Origin: Spirodela intermedia
Lineage: Eukaryota > Streptophyta > Magnoliopsida > Alismatales > Araceae
Assembly (NCBI GenBank): GCA_902729315.2
Contig: LR746265.1
Location: 255,501 to 319,500 of the forward strand
Direction: 5' to 3'
Length of the DNA: 64,000 nucleotides
Under the pieces are notes generated by a model. That model ran no database searches. It worked only from the letters and a program-made list of their open reading frames with translations, and was not told the DNA's origin. The translations under genes and the position numbers were made by a program. Below, piece after piece: positions 42,881 through 54,535 of this stretch. Positions within the stretch are counted from its first letter, which is position 1, and each line of letters begins with the position of its first letter.

Positions 42881-44034
42881 TTTTTCTAATTGGATTAGAT
42901 CAAAAGAGATCGAAACCTGCATCAGATCATTGTGAGCATTAGCCTTTCTTGCTTGGTTTTTATCTTCTATTTTCTTATTTTCAGATTAGCTATATTTGTC
43001 TAAATTTATTTTTCTGAGAAAAAAACAATGGAGAAAAGAAACTGCTTACAGGAATGCAACCAGAGAGTTTCGTTTTTCTGAGTCAGCAGGCAAACTCATG
43101 AGGTTTTTGTGCCAGCATCTTCCCAGGAGATTTTGAAGAGCGTCACCGTTGAGATCCTACCAGCTTTAAACCTCAGTTTTCTGTGGACAATTTGGGGAAT
43201 ACAACAAACAAAAATGAATACCCCAGGAGCAGCTAATCAAGAATCACCAATCACAAGAACAAATATGTTTATAAGTAAATCCTCTGATTACGACGAATGA
43301 AACTTCTGAAATAGTTAAATTTAGTGCAACATCATTTTGAGCCGTGCCATTCAAACAGGGAACTGGCAGGAGAATGGTTTTTCCATGGATGAAGAATGAG
43401 CGGTCTTCTAATTTTTTGAACAAAGATCAACCGAAACAGTAAAATCTCATGACCATTCTCGATAACAAGAAATACAAGTAATGGGAGACATGTCTTTCTG
43501 AGTACGATTCTTTAACTCGTAGATATCGGCCAGAAAAAAATAATACCCACGCAGTTCTCCAACGTAGCAATTAGCATTTTCAGGACTATGACAAGTTTTT
43601 CAAATACCATGGGCTCTAGGTGAGAAGATAACCACAGACAGGGTAAATTCCTGGATAAAGCTTGGCAGATAAAGAAGACTTTGAGCGGTAAATAAAAATA
43701 TATAACAAATATATGCTCTCAAAGTAATGAAATCTTGCCGAAAATTTCATTACATCGCATAAAAAAGGTCCACAGCACGAGCAGAACAGCCAAAGAGGAG
43801 CATAGATTTTATGACAATAAAATATTTATTCAGCATCATAGGCAAGGAGTGTCATCAAATAATCGAACAAGATATTTCCACTGCAAATCAAGGCGATTCG
43901 ATACAAACTGAATCGCCAAAACAGGAATATTAGCGGAGTGGAAAGATGTGTCGGTAATCATCCCTACTCCCATGGTCAGGTTAGGAGAAGACAAAAGTAC
44001 AATCGGTATTGTGTAGAAGTCATAACGAGGTTCT

Positions 44035-44178
44035 CTACTTTATAGTGTACATATTTGATAGCTCACCTTCTTCTCCTGCTGAATTGTTCTCAGCCTTGCT
44101 CTTCATCAATCTGTGAACCCCTGATAGCTGTGCCCCTTCAATTGTTGGCATCTTGCTAATATCTTCCTGTGCTGCTTC
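44035..44178 (-). pseudogene. Terminal-exon-like fragment, copy A
   Basis: On the minus strand an acceptor (gtaactag) is followed by 47 open codons and a stop: it begins EAAQEDISKM and contains LSGVHRLMKSKAEN. The same motif pattern (QEDI..M....E....L.GVHRLMK.K) recurs on the opposite strand at 44355-44450. I do not recognise the parent protein. It could be a captured gene fragment or the last exon of an undetected gene. Confidence 0.35.
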
Positions 44179-44354
44179 CTAGTTACAAGATCAACTGGCA
44201 GTCATAATCCAATAAACACCTTGTGAAGATATGGCAAACAAATAAAGTAGCCCTATGTCCGGATCTTACGGAACAACAGGTGTTCTATAGAAAATAACAG
44301 GGGTATCTACTTTTTAGTGTACAGATTTGATATCTTCCTGTTACAACTTCCCAG

Positions 44355-44450
44355 GAAGATATTAAGGAGATGGTAAAAACTGAAGTGGTAGAGCTTTTAG
44401 GGGTTCACAGATTGATGAAGCGCAAGTCTGATCACGAATCAGAAGCATAA
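44355..44450 (+). pseudogene. Terminal-exon-like fragment, copy B
   Basis: On the plus strand an acceptor (cttcccag) is followed by 31 open codons ending in a stop, EDIKEM...LLGVHRLMKRKSD...EA. Related to copy A at 44035-44178 in inverted orientation. No matching upstream exon was found. Confidence 0.35.
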
Positions 44451-44863
44451 GAATTGTTAGTTCTGCTTCCCACAATTTACCGATTAATTTGGAAAGGAAC
44501 AGAGTAATCTTCGAAAAGTAATTCAAGGAGGCGAATGACCGTGTCTGTATAGCAGTAGAGCTTATAGTATACAGTTCAGTTATGGCTACTATTGTGAAAA
44601 TTTACAAATCTACATGCTACATAGAAACAGCCCAGAGAAAGTGCTTTTTTGCTCAATTTTTACTTTTCCTTGAGTTTCTGGCTATTTTAGCACTAGATAC
44701 ATATTTGAATTGTGTTTTATTATTGACAGTATTGGTCAAAAGTTTTTTCAGAATCTGATCATATCGAATCCACTTACAGCCAATTCGTAAAGAAATGGAT
44801 GACCTGATTTTTGTTCACAAGCTGCACACCTCGTTTCTGATTCCATTATTTCTTGTCCGTGTG

Positions 44864-44949
44864 ATGAGACCCAAAAGTGGCTAGCACATAAGGTGTGATG
44901 TAATTAAAATCCTACATCGAGAGATAAATTACAAATTTTGGGGTCTCAT
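44864..44949. repeat. Short inverted-repeat element
   Basis: ATGAGACCCAAAA at 44864-44876 pairs with TTTTGGGGTCTCAT at 44936-44949. The enclosed 86-base segment resembles a small MITE or LTR remnant. No coding capacity. Confidence 0.4.
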
Positions 44950-47577
44950 TGCATTGACCTTCTTCACATGATAACTAGTTTTGAGATGAAGTTACAAAGA
45001 AGGATCACACTTACACAGCATTAGGAGGATCCATGGCTAGGCCATTGGGTTTCATGTATGAGGTAAGACTCGGAAGAATATATGCCATGAGATAAGATCT
45101 AATAGGCTAATTTGGAATATTTTTTACATCCATTGGGCTCGGGTCATTCAGAGGGCTTGTTTTCCCGGATAACCTGCTAATCAACCTCTAACAAAATAGT
45201 GAACCGCGACACGAATACAAAGTTCGAAATAGGGGAAACAAAAAAGAGCGAGTTGTCACTGTCTTAGCACTAGTGAATTTGTAAAAAAGAGAAATGAAAG
45301 AAAAAACAGTTGAACAAAAGAAGAAAGTATAGCAAGACCCCGTGGGTCAATTGCCCTAAAGACTTTTTCAAAAGTAAATGGATAGCACTGTTATTTACCA
45401 AGTGGATGGATTAAAACTCATGACCAATACAGGAAAATTAATAAATTCCCCTGATAAAGATTCTTCTAAACTTCAAGAAGACAACAGAATACAAGAATAA
45501 CACATTAACATAAAAGATTCGTTCTCCTCTTAATCCAATTCATCATAGATTGTTCATGACCTTCAATCGTCGTCACATTAGTTCCAGTTAATGACACCTT
45601 GTGGTTATTGAAATATTCCGTCATTCCTTTTCATACAAACAGATCATAACATTACCATAGAAACATATCCCACCAGTTTCCAAAATAGAGAGTAAATCCA
45701 GAAGAAAGCTTATTATCCCTGGATCAAATCGTTCCAGAAAATTCAGCATCCTTTCGAAAAGAATAACTTTGAACTATTTTGTGAAGTTCATATCCACGTT
45801 ATTTTATGCTCTTAATCTTCTTTCATATTAACTTGCTGTAACTCTTGTTGATGACTCGCAATTTTAGTTCATCCAAGACTTTGCCTTAATTAATTCTAGA
45901 ATTCATTAGTATGGGAGCCTACGTGGGGGAATTAGGGATACGCAGGGTTTACAAGTGACAAGGTTCTTCATCATCACATGAAACGGAGAGAAAAGACTGA
46001 AACCAATAGAACTTACACTAATGAACTTCCTGAGAAACGCTTGGAGATTTTTCATCAAACTGTTGGATTAACCCAAACAACATAAATATTTTTCTCCCTT
46101 CTTGTACCTTTTAATTTTTTTTCTTAACTTAAATTTTAAATCTTCATTTCACCTGCCTCACCAGTATTGCCAAGGCATGTGGCCACAGCAAGTATTCTCT
46201 TTCTTCACCATCTGATTACCTCGGTCATCAAACAACTGCATAAACTCTCTCTTAAAACGATGCTTCTTTTTTGACATAATGTTATTGCTTCTTGATATCC
46301 CTTTATTGCTTCTTGACATAATGTTACTCAGTGATAATATTCCTCTTTTTTCCATCGTATACCCTATCTTAGTACATTGAAATGTTATCTTAGTATATTT
46401 CCTCTTTTGATGCCATGCATTATCCGTAAGTAAAATTCATTTTCCTATCCAGAATTTCAATTAGCTCAACATCTAAAATTCTGCAGATATCTCGTTAGGA
46501 ACTATCACTAGTTTTCTACATAAATAAACTGAATTGAAGAAAAAACTATGAAATATGTAGAAAAAAATTACCGTTGGACGTGGCAACGTTAGATACAGAT
46601 ATTAGAAAACGCATCAACAGTCTCCAACAAATTTTGAAATGGCACAAGAAAACATGCCAATGATAAATGTAGAAACTCATGCTGGTGTTACTCGGTGCTG
46701 ACTGCTACAGTATTATCAGCCATTTGATTATTCCCAACAATAAAAAGAAAAAGAATGATAAAAGAAACGGCACGAAAATACTGAAAAGCATTTCGACGAC
46801 AATTTTCCAGTTTGCCACGGTACCAGACTCATTCTGAAACATTTTATTTCTCAGAATGCATAATCGACTTCGTGTCATCATGGAAGATCAAGAGACATCT
46901 GACATAGAAATGAAAGAATGAATGGTTTCACATTTGTCAAAGAATCAGTTGCAGTGGATTATAACGCATTGCGGCGTGAAATCATAATGAAAAGCCACCA
47001 GCTTATGATCTATCCTCATACTGAAATTAGTTTGTTGAAAGAAGAGATCACCCAAAAGGGGAGCTGCACATTCGAAGACGACGAGCACGCATTTGAAGCA
47101 AGCGTAACTATTCCAAATTTCCAAGGAAGTAACGGCTGTAAATAATAAAACGAGCAGCAGACTTGTTCCAACCGAATGAAGCGTTCACAGATGAGAGCAA
47201 TACAGACCTCCCCACTGAACCTTCAAAGGAACTAAATTCTAGGAAAAGATAATTATTTCCCAAACAGACGGAAAAACCACGAGGCCACATGGCGTGTCTA
47301 TCTACATGCACAGTCAGATACCTAGCCAGATGCCTCAAGCAAGCAACCCTAGCTTCTAGGATCCGCATCAACGCAGAAAGCCAAATGAGGGGGACATGGA
47401 ATTATATCTTAAAAAATTAAAAAAATTAATACGAGATGAGCAGAATATCTCGATTTGGAGGCTGAGGGAGTGCAGGCCGGAGACGAGCAAATTCGTGGTC
47501 ACGGAGACGGATCGATCGGGGGGTGAGCAAACCAACGGAGGAAAAAAGGCACAAGAAAATTCAGTCAAGGAGCAGAC

Positions 47578-47690
47578 CTGGTCAGCAGCAGCGGCAGCTC
47601 TCCTGATCCCTCGAGCTCGCTCTCCAAACCGCCGGTGTCCTCAGGATCCGCCTCTCTGTATCTCCCTCTCTCCCCCTCTGCGATAATGCC
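47578..47690 (-). other. Possible untranslated first exon of RMD5
   Basis: Purine/GC-rich stretch on the minus strand ending in gctgctgctgaccag followed by a GT donor. It lies where a divergent promoter with SLU7 would be expected. The link to RMD5 is inference from the acceptor just before the RMD5 start codon and the lack of any other minus-strand gene. Confidence 0.35.
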
Positions 47691-48099
47691 AACCAACTCA
47701 ATTCTTTAACGGGATATAATTAATGGTAAAGGATACGTAAACATTTTCCGTTAAAAGGATAGACCTCGAGATGGGCGCTGTTTATTTTTCTATGGAAATA
47801 TTTTGAGAGGAATATGTACTATGAGCCCTTGTAATTTCTTGAGTTTCAAAATATCTGTATAAAGTTTTATATTTCGCAGCCACTCCACAGTGTTGACCGA
47901 GTTCTGTCAGCAGGTCCACAATCAGATACCAATGCAAATTAGTGATTTAATTGTTTTAGTATTTGTAAACTTTAGTCCAGACACGTGGCTGATCTTCAAT
48001 GGTGGGAGCCTTACGAGTATGGATCCGATAAGTGTGTTTATTGGTTCGGATCCATTACCGATTAGTCCAGGGAAACCGCTGGCGGCGACCGTGGGAAGT

Positions 48100-48108
48100 A
48101 TATATATG
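48100..48108 (+). promoter_or_regulatory. TATA-like element of SLU7
   Basis: TATATATAT about 160 bases before the SLU7 start codon. Confidence 0.45.
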
Positions 48109-48193
48109 CGATCCACCAATTTCCCCCTTTCCCCCGTTGTCTTCCGTTCGGTCGTCACCTGATCCTTCTCTCGTCCTCACCGGCAACGGCAAC

Positions 48194-48202
48194 TTAGGGT
48201 TT
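48194..48202 (-). promoter_or_regulatory. Telo-box in the SLU7 leader
   Basis: TTAGGGTTT (AAACCCTAA on the minus strand), 64 bases before the SLU7 start codon. Telo-boxes are frequent in leaders and promoters of plant housekeeping and translation/RNA-processing genes. Confidence 0.6.
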
Positions 48203-48265
48203 CTTTGCTCCCCCTCCGGCCTCGGGTTTCTTTCCTCTCCTTCTGCTTCCTCGTCGGCCTGCACG

Positions 48266-51200
48266 ATGGCGACAGCTTCAGGTGCGAAACTTGAGATTCT
48301 TTTTTCGACGTTTCTGTCAGTTTTTGGCGGAATGAAACTCAACTTTGCCATCGCCACTTCGTTAATGTTATCCAATAATTGTCGCTGATTTTCATATTTA
48401 TCTCTCTTGGATTAAACGTACGGTGGATGGTTGCCCAGGGTTCTTGGGGAATCCCCGTGTTTCCGATCTGGTTCCACCTTTTCACCCCCCATGCGGCTGC
48501 GACAGCTGCTTAAGGGTTCTGATTTTTTTCCAATGCGACTGGGGGTGATGATTTGATAATCCTCTCTGTTGAGGATATGTTCCATAGGCCAGAGAATGCC
48601 TTCAACTTGTGACTTTGTGATGTTTCCCTTTCTCTAGGTTTTCTCACCTATTTCTTTCAGGATCGTCCCTCCTAACTTTCGTTTTTATTTGCTTTCAGTT
48701 GCATTTAAATCACGAGAGGACCATCGGAAACAATTGGAACTTGAGGAGGCTCGTAAGGCTGGGCTTGCTCCAGCTGAGGTTGATGAAGATGGAAAAGAGA
48801 TTAACCCTCATATCCCGCAGTATATGTCATCGGCCCCTTGGTACCTTAATGCTGAGAGACCAGTGAGTTTCACCTAAAGCGTTTGAAGATTTTCTTCTCA
48901 CATGGTGCCGTCATTATTTATTTACTGACGATCGATTTTCCTCTTAATGTTTCCAGAGTTTAAAACATCAAAGAAAATGGAAATCAGATCCAAATTACAC
49001 GAAATCGTGGTATGACAGAGGTGCAAAAATTTTTCAGGCTGATCGATACAGAAAGGGTGCTTGCGAAAAGTAAGTTGCTGCTCGTATTTTAGATGATATT
49101 TTTTTCCTCACTTTCCCAATTTTAGCTTAAGAATTCATTTTGAACCTAGACGGCCTATAATGAACATCATCAGCTCTTTCTTCCCTCATTTCACAGCGGT
49201 ACACCTGAATTTTTTTTATTTATTGAAATAAGGGTAATCAGTTTATTTTTTCTCTCCCTTATGTGCTGAACGCTAGTATTTCTAGTACGTCCAGTACTTG
49301 CGCTAAAAAAGCATGTTAGATGACTTATCTCTGCTAAGCTTTCCTGGGGGAGTTATGTTTGATTGTGACTAGTTTTATTCGTACGTTATTACAGTTGTGG
49401 GGCAATGACACATGACTTAAAATCGTGCATGGAGAGGCCACGAAAGACAGGAGCTAAATGGACAAATAAGCACATTGCTCCTGACGAAAAGATTGAAACT
49501 TTTGAGCTTGACTATGATGGGAAGCGTGATCGTTGGAATGGTTATGATCCATCTGGTTATGCTCATGTAATAGAGAGATATGAAGCAAGAGATGAAGCTA
49601 GGAGAAAGTTTCTTAAGGAGGAACAGTTGAAAAAACTAGAGTCAAAGAACATCAACAAAGATGATAAGAATGAGGGTAGTGAAGGTGATGAAGACGAAGA
49701 CGAGGACGACGATGATCTCAGGGTGGACGAAGCGAAGGTTGATGAGAGCAAACAGATGGATTTTGCCAAGGTTGAGAAGCGTGTACGCACTACAGGCGGT
49801 GGGAGCACCGGAACTGTCAGGTAGTCTATTGGATTCTTTGTTTTTTTTATGTTCTTCGGCTCACTAGTCTTTGGATATTGGTACTCTGTACCTGCGTGCA
49901 CTTAGAATCATGTTGTACCTTGGGATTGTGGCTGATTTACCTTCATGTGCTTATTCTTAACTGGATATTTTTTGCAGGAATTTGCGTATTCGAGAAGACA
50001 CAGCGAAGTATCTTCTGAATTTGGACGTCAACTCTGCATACTATGACCCTAAAACTCGTTCAATGAGAGAAGATCCTCTCCCAGATACGGATCCGAATGA
50101 GAAATTCTACGTGGTAAGCAATTGACACGACCTTCTGTAATTTAAACAAGATAAAATGAGAAGGCTTTCTGATATTGCGATGACTCTATTTCATGTGGCA
50201 TCATGCTTGATAATCTTTTAGTTGCTTATCTAGGCTTTTGATGTTCTCTAGGGTGATAATCAACACAGAACTAGCGGACAAGCATTGGACTTTAAACAGC
50301 TCAACATACATGCCTGGGAAGCTTTTGAGAAAGGACAGGATATTCACATGCAGGCTGCTCCCTCACAAGCTGAACTTCTATTCAAAAATTATAAAGTGGT
50401 AAAGGAGAAGTTGAAGTCTCAAACAAAGGAGAGCATCATGGAGAAGTACGGGAATGCTGCCTCTGAAGAGCCACTTCCCAGGGAGCTTCTCCTTGGCCAA
50501 AGTGAGAGAGAGGTTGAATACGATCGTGCTGGTAGAATAATAAAGGGACAGGTAGAGTGTTCTTTACTTATTTTTCTATTATTTAACGGGTGACGCATGG
50601 CCCCTCGAATTTTGGATATCCCCTTAAGTTTAGTAACTCCACAAAAACATCACCTGATTCTTGACATTTTTCAGGAGGCGGCACTTCCCAAGAGCAAATA
50701 CGAGGAAGACGTGTTCATAAATAATCACACTAGCATTTGGGGTTCCTGGTGGAAGGATCACCAGTGGGGTTACAAGTGCTGCAAACAAACAATTCGCAAT
50801 AGCTATTGCACTGGCTCAGCTGGTATTGAGGCTGCTGAAGCTGCTGCGGATCTGATGAGGGCCAACATGGCACGGAAAGAGGCAGCTGATGGTAAGTGGA
50901 GAGATCATAGATCATCAGCTTCTGCACGTTTGATCTTGCAAGCCTTCAACATTGCTTTCGATTTTCTGCTCTCTCCCCCCATCATCTTCCAACGCCGTAG
51001 AGATTCCAACGTTCATCACTTCAATGCAGATGAACCCGTTGCTAGAGAGGAGAAGCAGCTTGCTACTTGGGGAACTGATGTCCCAGCTGACTTGGTGCTC
51101 GATAAGAAGTTGCTTGCCGAAGCTCTAAAGAAGGTTGGCCCTCACTCTCTCTTCTTCCTCCTCCCTTTCCTCAGTGGACTGTAGTTGCTGACCCGTGCTC

Positions 51201-51444
51201 CTTTGTGTGCTTGAAGGAGGACGAGAGAAAGAAGGAGGAAAGGGACGAAAGGAAGCGGAAATACAACGTGAAGTGGAACGACGAGGTACGCAAATCTCGC
51301 AGCATACCGCCGGATTTTTCTCATCGCCTGGTCTCTCACCCTCCTCCCTCCCTCATTTTCTCACAGGTTACCGCCGAAGACATGGAGGCGTACCGTATGA
51401 AGAGGTCGCATCACGAGGACCCGATGAAAGACTTCCTCCACTAG
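48266..51444 (+). CDS. SLU7: Pre-mRNA-splicing factor SLU7
   Basis: Second-step splicing factor that helps choose the 3' splice site; nuclear. Exons are 48266-48281, 48699-48862, 48957-49069, 49395-49820, 49978-50113, 50252-50551, 50675-50891, 51030-51133, 51217-51285 and 51367-51444. All are in phase and give 540 aa, close to plant SLU7. The N-terminus [19 protein letters not shown] leads to a CCHC zinc knuckle (C96, C99, H104, C109 in [15 protein letters not shown]). Conserved blocks follow: [20 protein letters not shown], a strongly acidic stretch of Asp/Glu at about 200, [68 protein letters not shown] and a basic C-terminus ending [11 protein letters not shown]. The first coding exon is 16 bases. 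The exon 8 donor (aag/gttggc) is weak but required by the family match. Confidence 0.94.
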
Positions 51445-51532
51445 CTTCATTTGATGAGACTTCCCATGAGGCACCGTCCTGTATATATAGTAACCCTGCA
51501 ACGTTAGGAGGCCATCAGAACAAGTGTGCACC

Positions 51533-51568
<36 letters not shown>

Positions 51569-51867
51569 CTGGGTTTCATCTTCATCATGTGCTCCCAGTG
51601 CCGCGGTATGAATAAGATCTAGTACTGTGGAAAGGTTCATCAAACGGGTGAACTGGCCTTTGGTTGCTCAGGTGTTGTGATCGGTGACCTTCCCGTTCAT
51701 GAGATGAACGATGGATTCTAGTTTGACATAGAGTGAGATGGTTATAAAGCATGAATTTGTGTACATGGACAACCTGACCACCAGGTCCGAAGTAAGTGCC
51801 GTGTGAAGGGTTGGTTTTTATTCCATTTTTGGAGGATATTTGTTCTATGAGGAATGAGACAGCTGGG

Positions 51868-51910
<43 letters not shown>

Positions 51911-52377
51911 CGCTATGTGTGTGTATATCTATATATATATATATTACCCTAAATTAAAAATAATTCTTTAAAAGTAAATTCGATGAAATTCGATTAACGG
52001 AAGGCGGACCACACGTTTTTTAAATTTTAAATCAGTTGTTGGATTTATCGTTTTATATAATTTTTTTCTACGGAAGTGGAGCTCATTAAGTGTGGTTTTG
52101 CTAGATAACACGTCGAATGATAATTTTTCGACTCGCGATTCGCCCTGACCGGAGGGCGGAGCGTTGACGTTTTAGTGTCCAAGTCAAAGTCCTTGTGTTG
52201 GGAGTGTGATGCATGTGCAGCGGAGGAGGGGTTTCGCGTGACGATATGATCAGGGAGCAGCAGGCATGCCGCAGCGCTTTATTTCTCCCGGAGGAAGGTG
52301 AAGAAAGGAAACAAGGGTAAGGGGCGGAGATCGGCGGCACTGGTGGCGCCGGCGAGTTCTATCTGGCAGCAGCTCTC
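51445..52377. other. Convergent gap between SLU7 and the globulin gene
   Basis: Holds the SLU7 3' flank with CT microsatellites (51537-51565, 51869-51907), an adjoining TG/TA-rich patch, then AT-rich sequence. No gene was recognised. Confidence 0.65.
51869..51907. repeat. (CT)n microsatellite
   Basis: About 39 bases of CT repeat followed by a short TG/TA-rich tract to about 51944. Confidence 0.93.
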
Positions 52378-54058
52378 TCACTGCGAGGCCCTCCTCGCAC
52401 GGAGGAGTAAGGTCTCGTCGTCTCGGTCGAACTTGATGCGCCTCACCTCCTGCTCGGAGATGCGATAGGAGTTGGACAGCACGCCGATGGGGATCCCCCG
52501 CAAGACGGATGTCTTGCCGGCGAGCGGGCTGACCATGGCGTTGTCATTGGTCTTGAACGCCACCCACTCGAACTCTTCATCCTCAGTGGCCTGCTTCACC
52601 ACGGCGTGCCCCTGCGGCACTACCAGGATCTGTCCGCGGCGGAGGTTGCCGTCGAAGAGGGGCCGCTGCCCGGCGCCGGAGATCTGCACGCGGGCGGTGC
52701 CGCGGATCGCGTAGATGACGCTGTGGGCGTTGATGTGCCACAGTGGAGCGATAATGGCGTTCTGCGACGCAAAGCGAGAGAGGAATTAGCTTATGGGGGC
52801 CGTATTAAGAGAAGGAAAGGGATTCGTTTTCAGCTAACCCGGCGGAGATGGCCCCTCTCGGCGCTCAGGCGGAGGAGCCTGAGGACTGGGAGCTTCTGGC
52901 TGTTGAGGGTGGTGAGGTGACCTCCTTGCCGTGAGTAGATGTCGAACTTGGCGGGGTCGGCGATGTTCTCGTCCAGCCTCAAGTTGCAGAGCGTCTCCTC
53001 GAGGCCGTTGTCCTCTTGCTCCTCCCTCTCCGCTTCCCTCTCGTAGCGGGGGGCAGCCAACTGGAGCCCCCTCTCCACTCGGATGATACTTCCCCTCTTG
53101 TCGTTTTCGCTCTTGAGCTTCCTCACCACTTCGCGGCTCACGCCGAGGGCCTCGCTCAGGATCTCGTCGTCGAAGCCACCGAAGATGTTGCCGCCGCCGG
53201 AGCTCTCCTCCTCCGCGCCGCGTTCCCTCTGCCACCCTTCTCTCTGCTGTCGTCCCGCCAGGAACGATCTCTGATAGCACAGCACACAAATGCGAAAGCG
53301 AGACGATGATTTGGATCATCAAACGGCAACAAGATCCAGAGAAGATGACTCGGATTCTTACTCTGGGGTTGCGGTCGAGCTGGTTGGCATCGTTGGCGGC
53401 GTCGAAGATGGCGACGGCGATGAAGGGGGTCTCACCGTTGTTGTACCACCAGTGGGCGACCCCTGCGGGCAAGGCGAGGATGTCCCCCTGTCGGAAGCGC
53501 CGGATCTTCTGGTGCTGTTCCCGGGACGACTGCTCGCCGTGGGGGTCCTCTCTTCTCCCTCGCCGCTGGCTCTGCTCGAAGGAGTGGAACGTCTCGGGGC
53601 AGCCGGGGATGACGACGCCGCTAATACCAGAGCCTGCGCATGAAGCAGAGAGATTACTACCTTAGATGCAAGGAAGAAGAATGTTCAGGGCTTAGGGTTT
53701 TGGAAGGGATGCCTTGGACGACGTAGACGAGACTCGGGGAGTTGGAGAACTCCGGCAGGAGGAGCCCCCGTGGCTCGATGGTGTGGCGGACGGCGGCGAC
53801 GCCGGCGCAATCAAACTGCTGGTCGGCATTGTTCCAGTACTCGCTCACGCCGGCCTCGGACTCGACGCGGCGGTGGGCATCCTGCGCCCGGAGGTTCTCC
53901 AGTCGGCACTTGCTCTGGTCTCCCAGCCTCCGTTGCGCTCCCCGGAAAGGGGCCTGCTCCAAGTATGTCTGGGCCAGAGACTCATGGCACAGAAGCCATA
54001 GACAGAGAACCAAGCTTCCGAGCAGAGAGACGTTCCCCTTCTCTCCAGCCATGGCCAT
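52378..54058 (-). CDS. 11S legumin-type seed storage globulin
   Basis: Seed storage protein made in the ER and stored in protein vacuoles, cut into acidic and basic chains. Exons are 53713-54058, 53362-53633, 52839-53270 and 52378-52761, the classical four-exon legumin layout; 477 aa. Residues 1-29 form a signal peptide (hydrophobic LLGSLVLCLWLLC, then ESLAQ). Two cupin barrels follow. Cys pairs expected from the family are C51-C84 in the acidic chain and C127-C301 between chains, with spacings matching proglycinin. The processing site is N294-G295 in NGLEETLC. The acidic-chain variable region is short (about 25 Glu/Arg/Gly-rich residues at 216-236). Exon 1 ends in a GC donor (caag/gcatcc), while the other introns are GT-AG. 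The first of two close in-frame ATGs is taken as start. Not a vicilin: the NGLEE site and IPGCPETF are 11S-specific. Confidence 0.93.
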
Positions 54059-54112
54059 CACTCAAACCCAGGCTCCGCCGATGTGCCCCTACCGGAAGAG
54101 GGAGAGGAAAGG

Positions 54113-54120
54113 TATTTATA
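54113..54120 (-). promoter_or_regulatory. TATA box of the globulin gene
   Basis: TATAAATA on the minus strand, 55 bases before the globulin start codon. This sequence and distance are usual for seed storage protein genes. Confidence 0.7.
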
Positions 54121-54246
54121 GGGAAGAGAGGGGAAGGAAAGTTTGTGTGACAGATGCCGGCGGAGTTCTCCATGGCGATCGAACGCCCCATCGTGCCGCC
54201 GCGTAGAGGACCACTCGACACCGCTGGGGCGCCGCGTGACCACTGC

Positions 54247-54252
54247 TGCATG
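54247..54252 (-). promoter_or_regulatory. RY-type motif (CATGCA) upstream of the globulin gene
   Basis: CATGCA on the minus strand, about 130 bases upstream of the TATA box. RY repeats bind B3 factors (FUS3/ABI3/LEC2) that drive seed storage genes. Use at this site is inferred from the gene type and position. Confidence 0.5.
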
Positions 54253-54535
54253 GCGCTCTATGGACGTGGAGAAAGAGGAAGAAGATGACGGAAAGATATC
54301 GGATCGCGAGCGGGTCCGAAAATCGCGTTTCTGGTGCGGGGCCATTTACTTAGAGTGGGGCCCACACCAGAGATCGCACGGTTGACCGTTCGTATCATCA
54401 GGTGGAGAGCAAATGGGGGGGCCGATGAGGATATTTGAGTAATGTTGATGAATTATGAGGGTATGAATGTAATGGGGGTAACGGCTTCGCGTTATCATCT
54501 TCCCCGTTCGACGGGACACGGTCGGAGAGGCAGGA

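Larger units (their letters stand above)
42881..47577 (-). other. Probable RMD5 leader intron; no recognised gene
   Basis: The acceptor at about 42916 and a plausible untranslated exon with donor gaccag/gtctgc at 47578 (minus strand) suggest one intron of about 4.65 kb. It is AT-rich. It contains two terminal-exon-like fragments in opposite orientation (44035-44178 and 44355-44450) and a small inverted repeat (44864-44949). A separate, unrecognised gene in this interval cannot be excluded. Confidence 0.4.

Noticed and set aside
42881-42922. Upstream ATG (MQVSISF...) for RMD5
   Set aside because: That ATG overlaps a splice acceptor (gatgcag), so it is intronic in the mature transcript.
46918-47145. 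75-codon plus-strand open frame near 47 kb
   Set aside because: No recognisable family, no splice partners and an AT-rich context; kept only as non-coding within the probable RMD5 leader intron.
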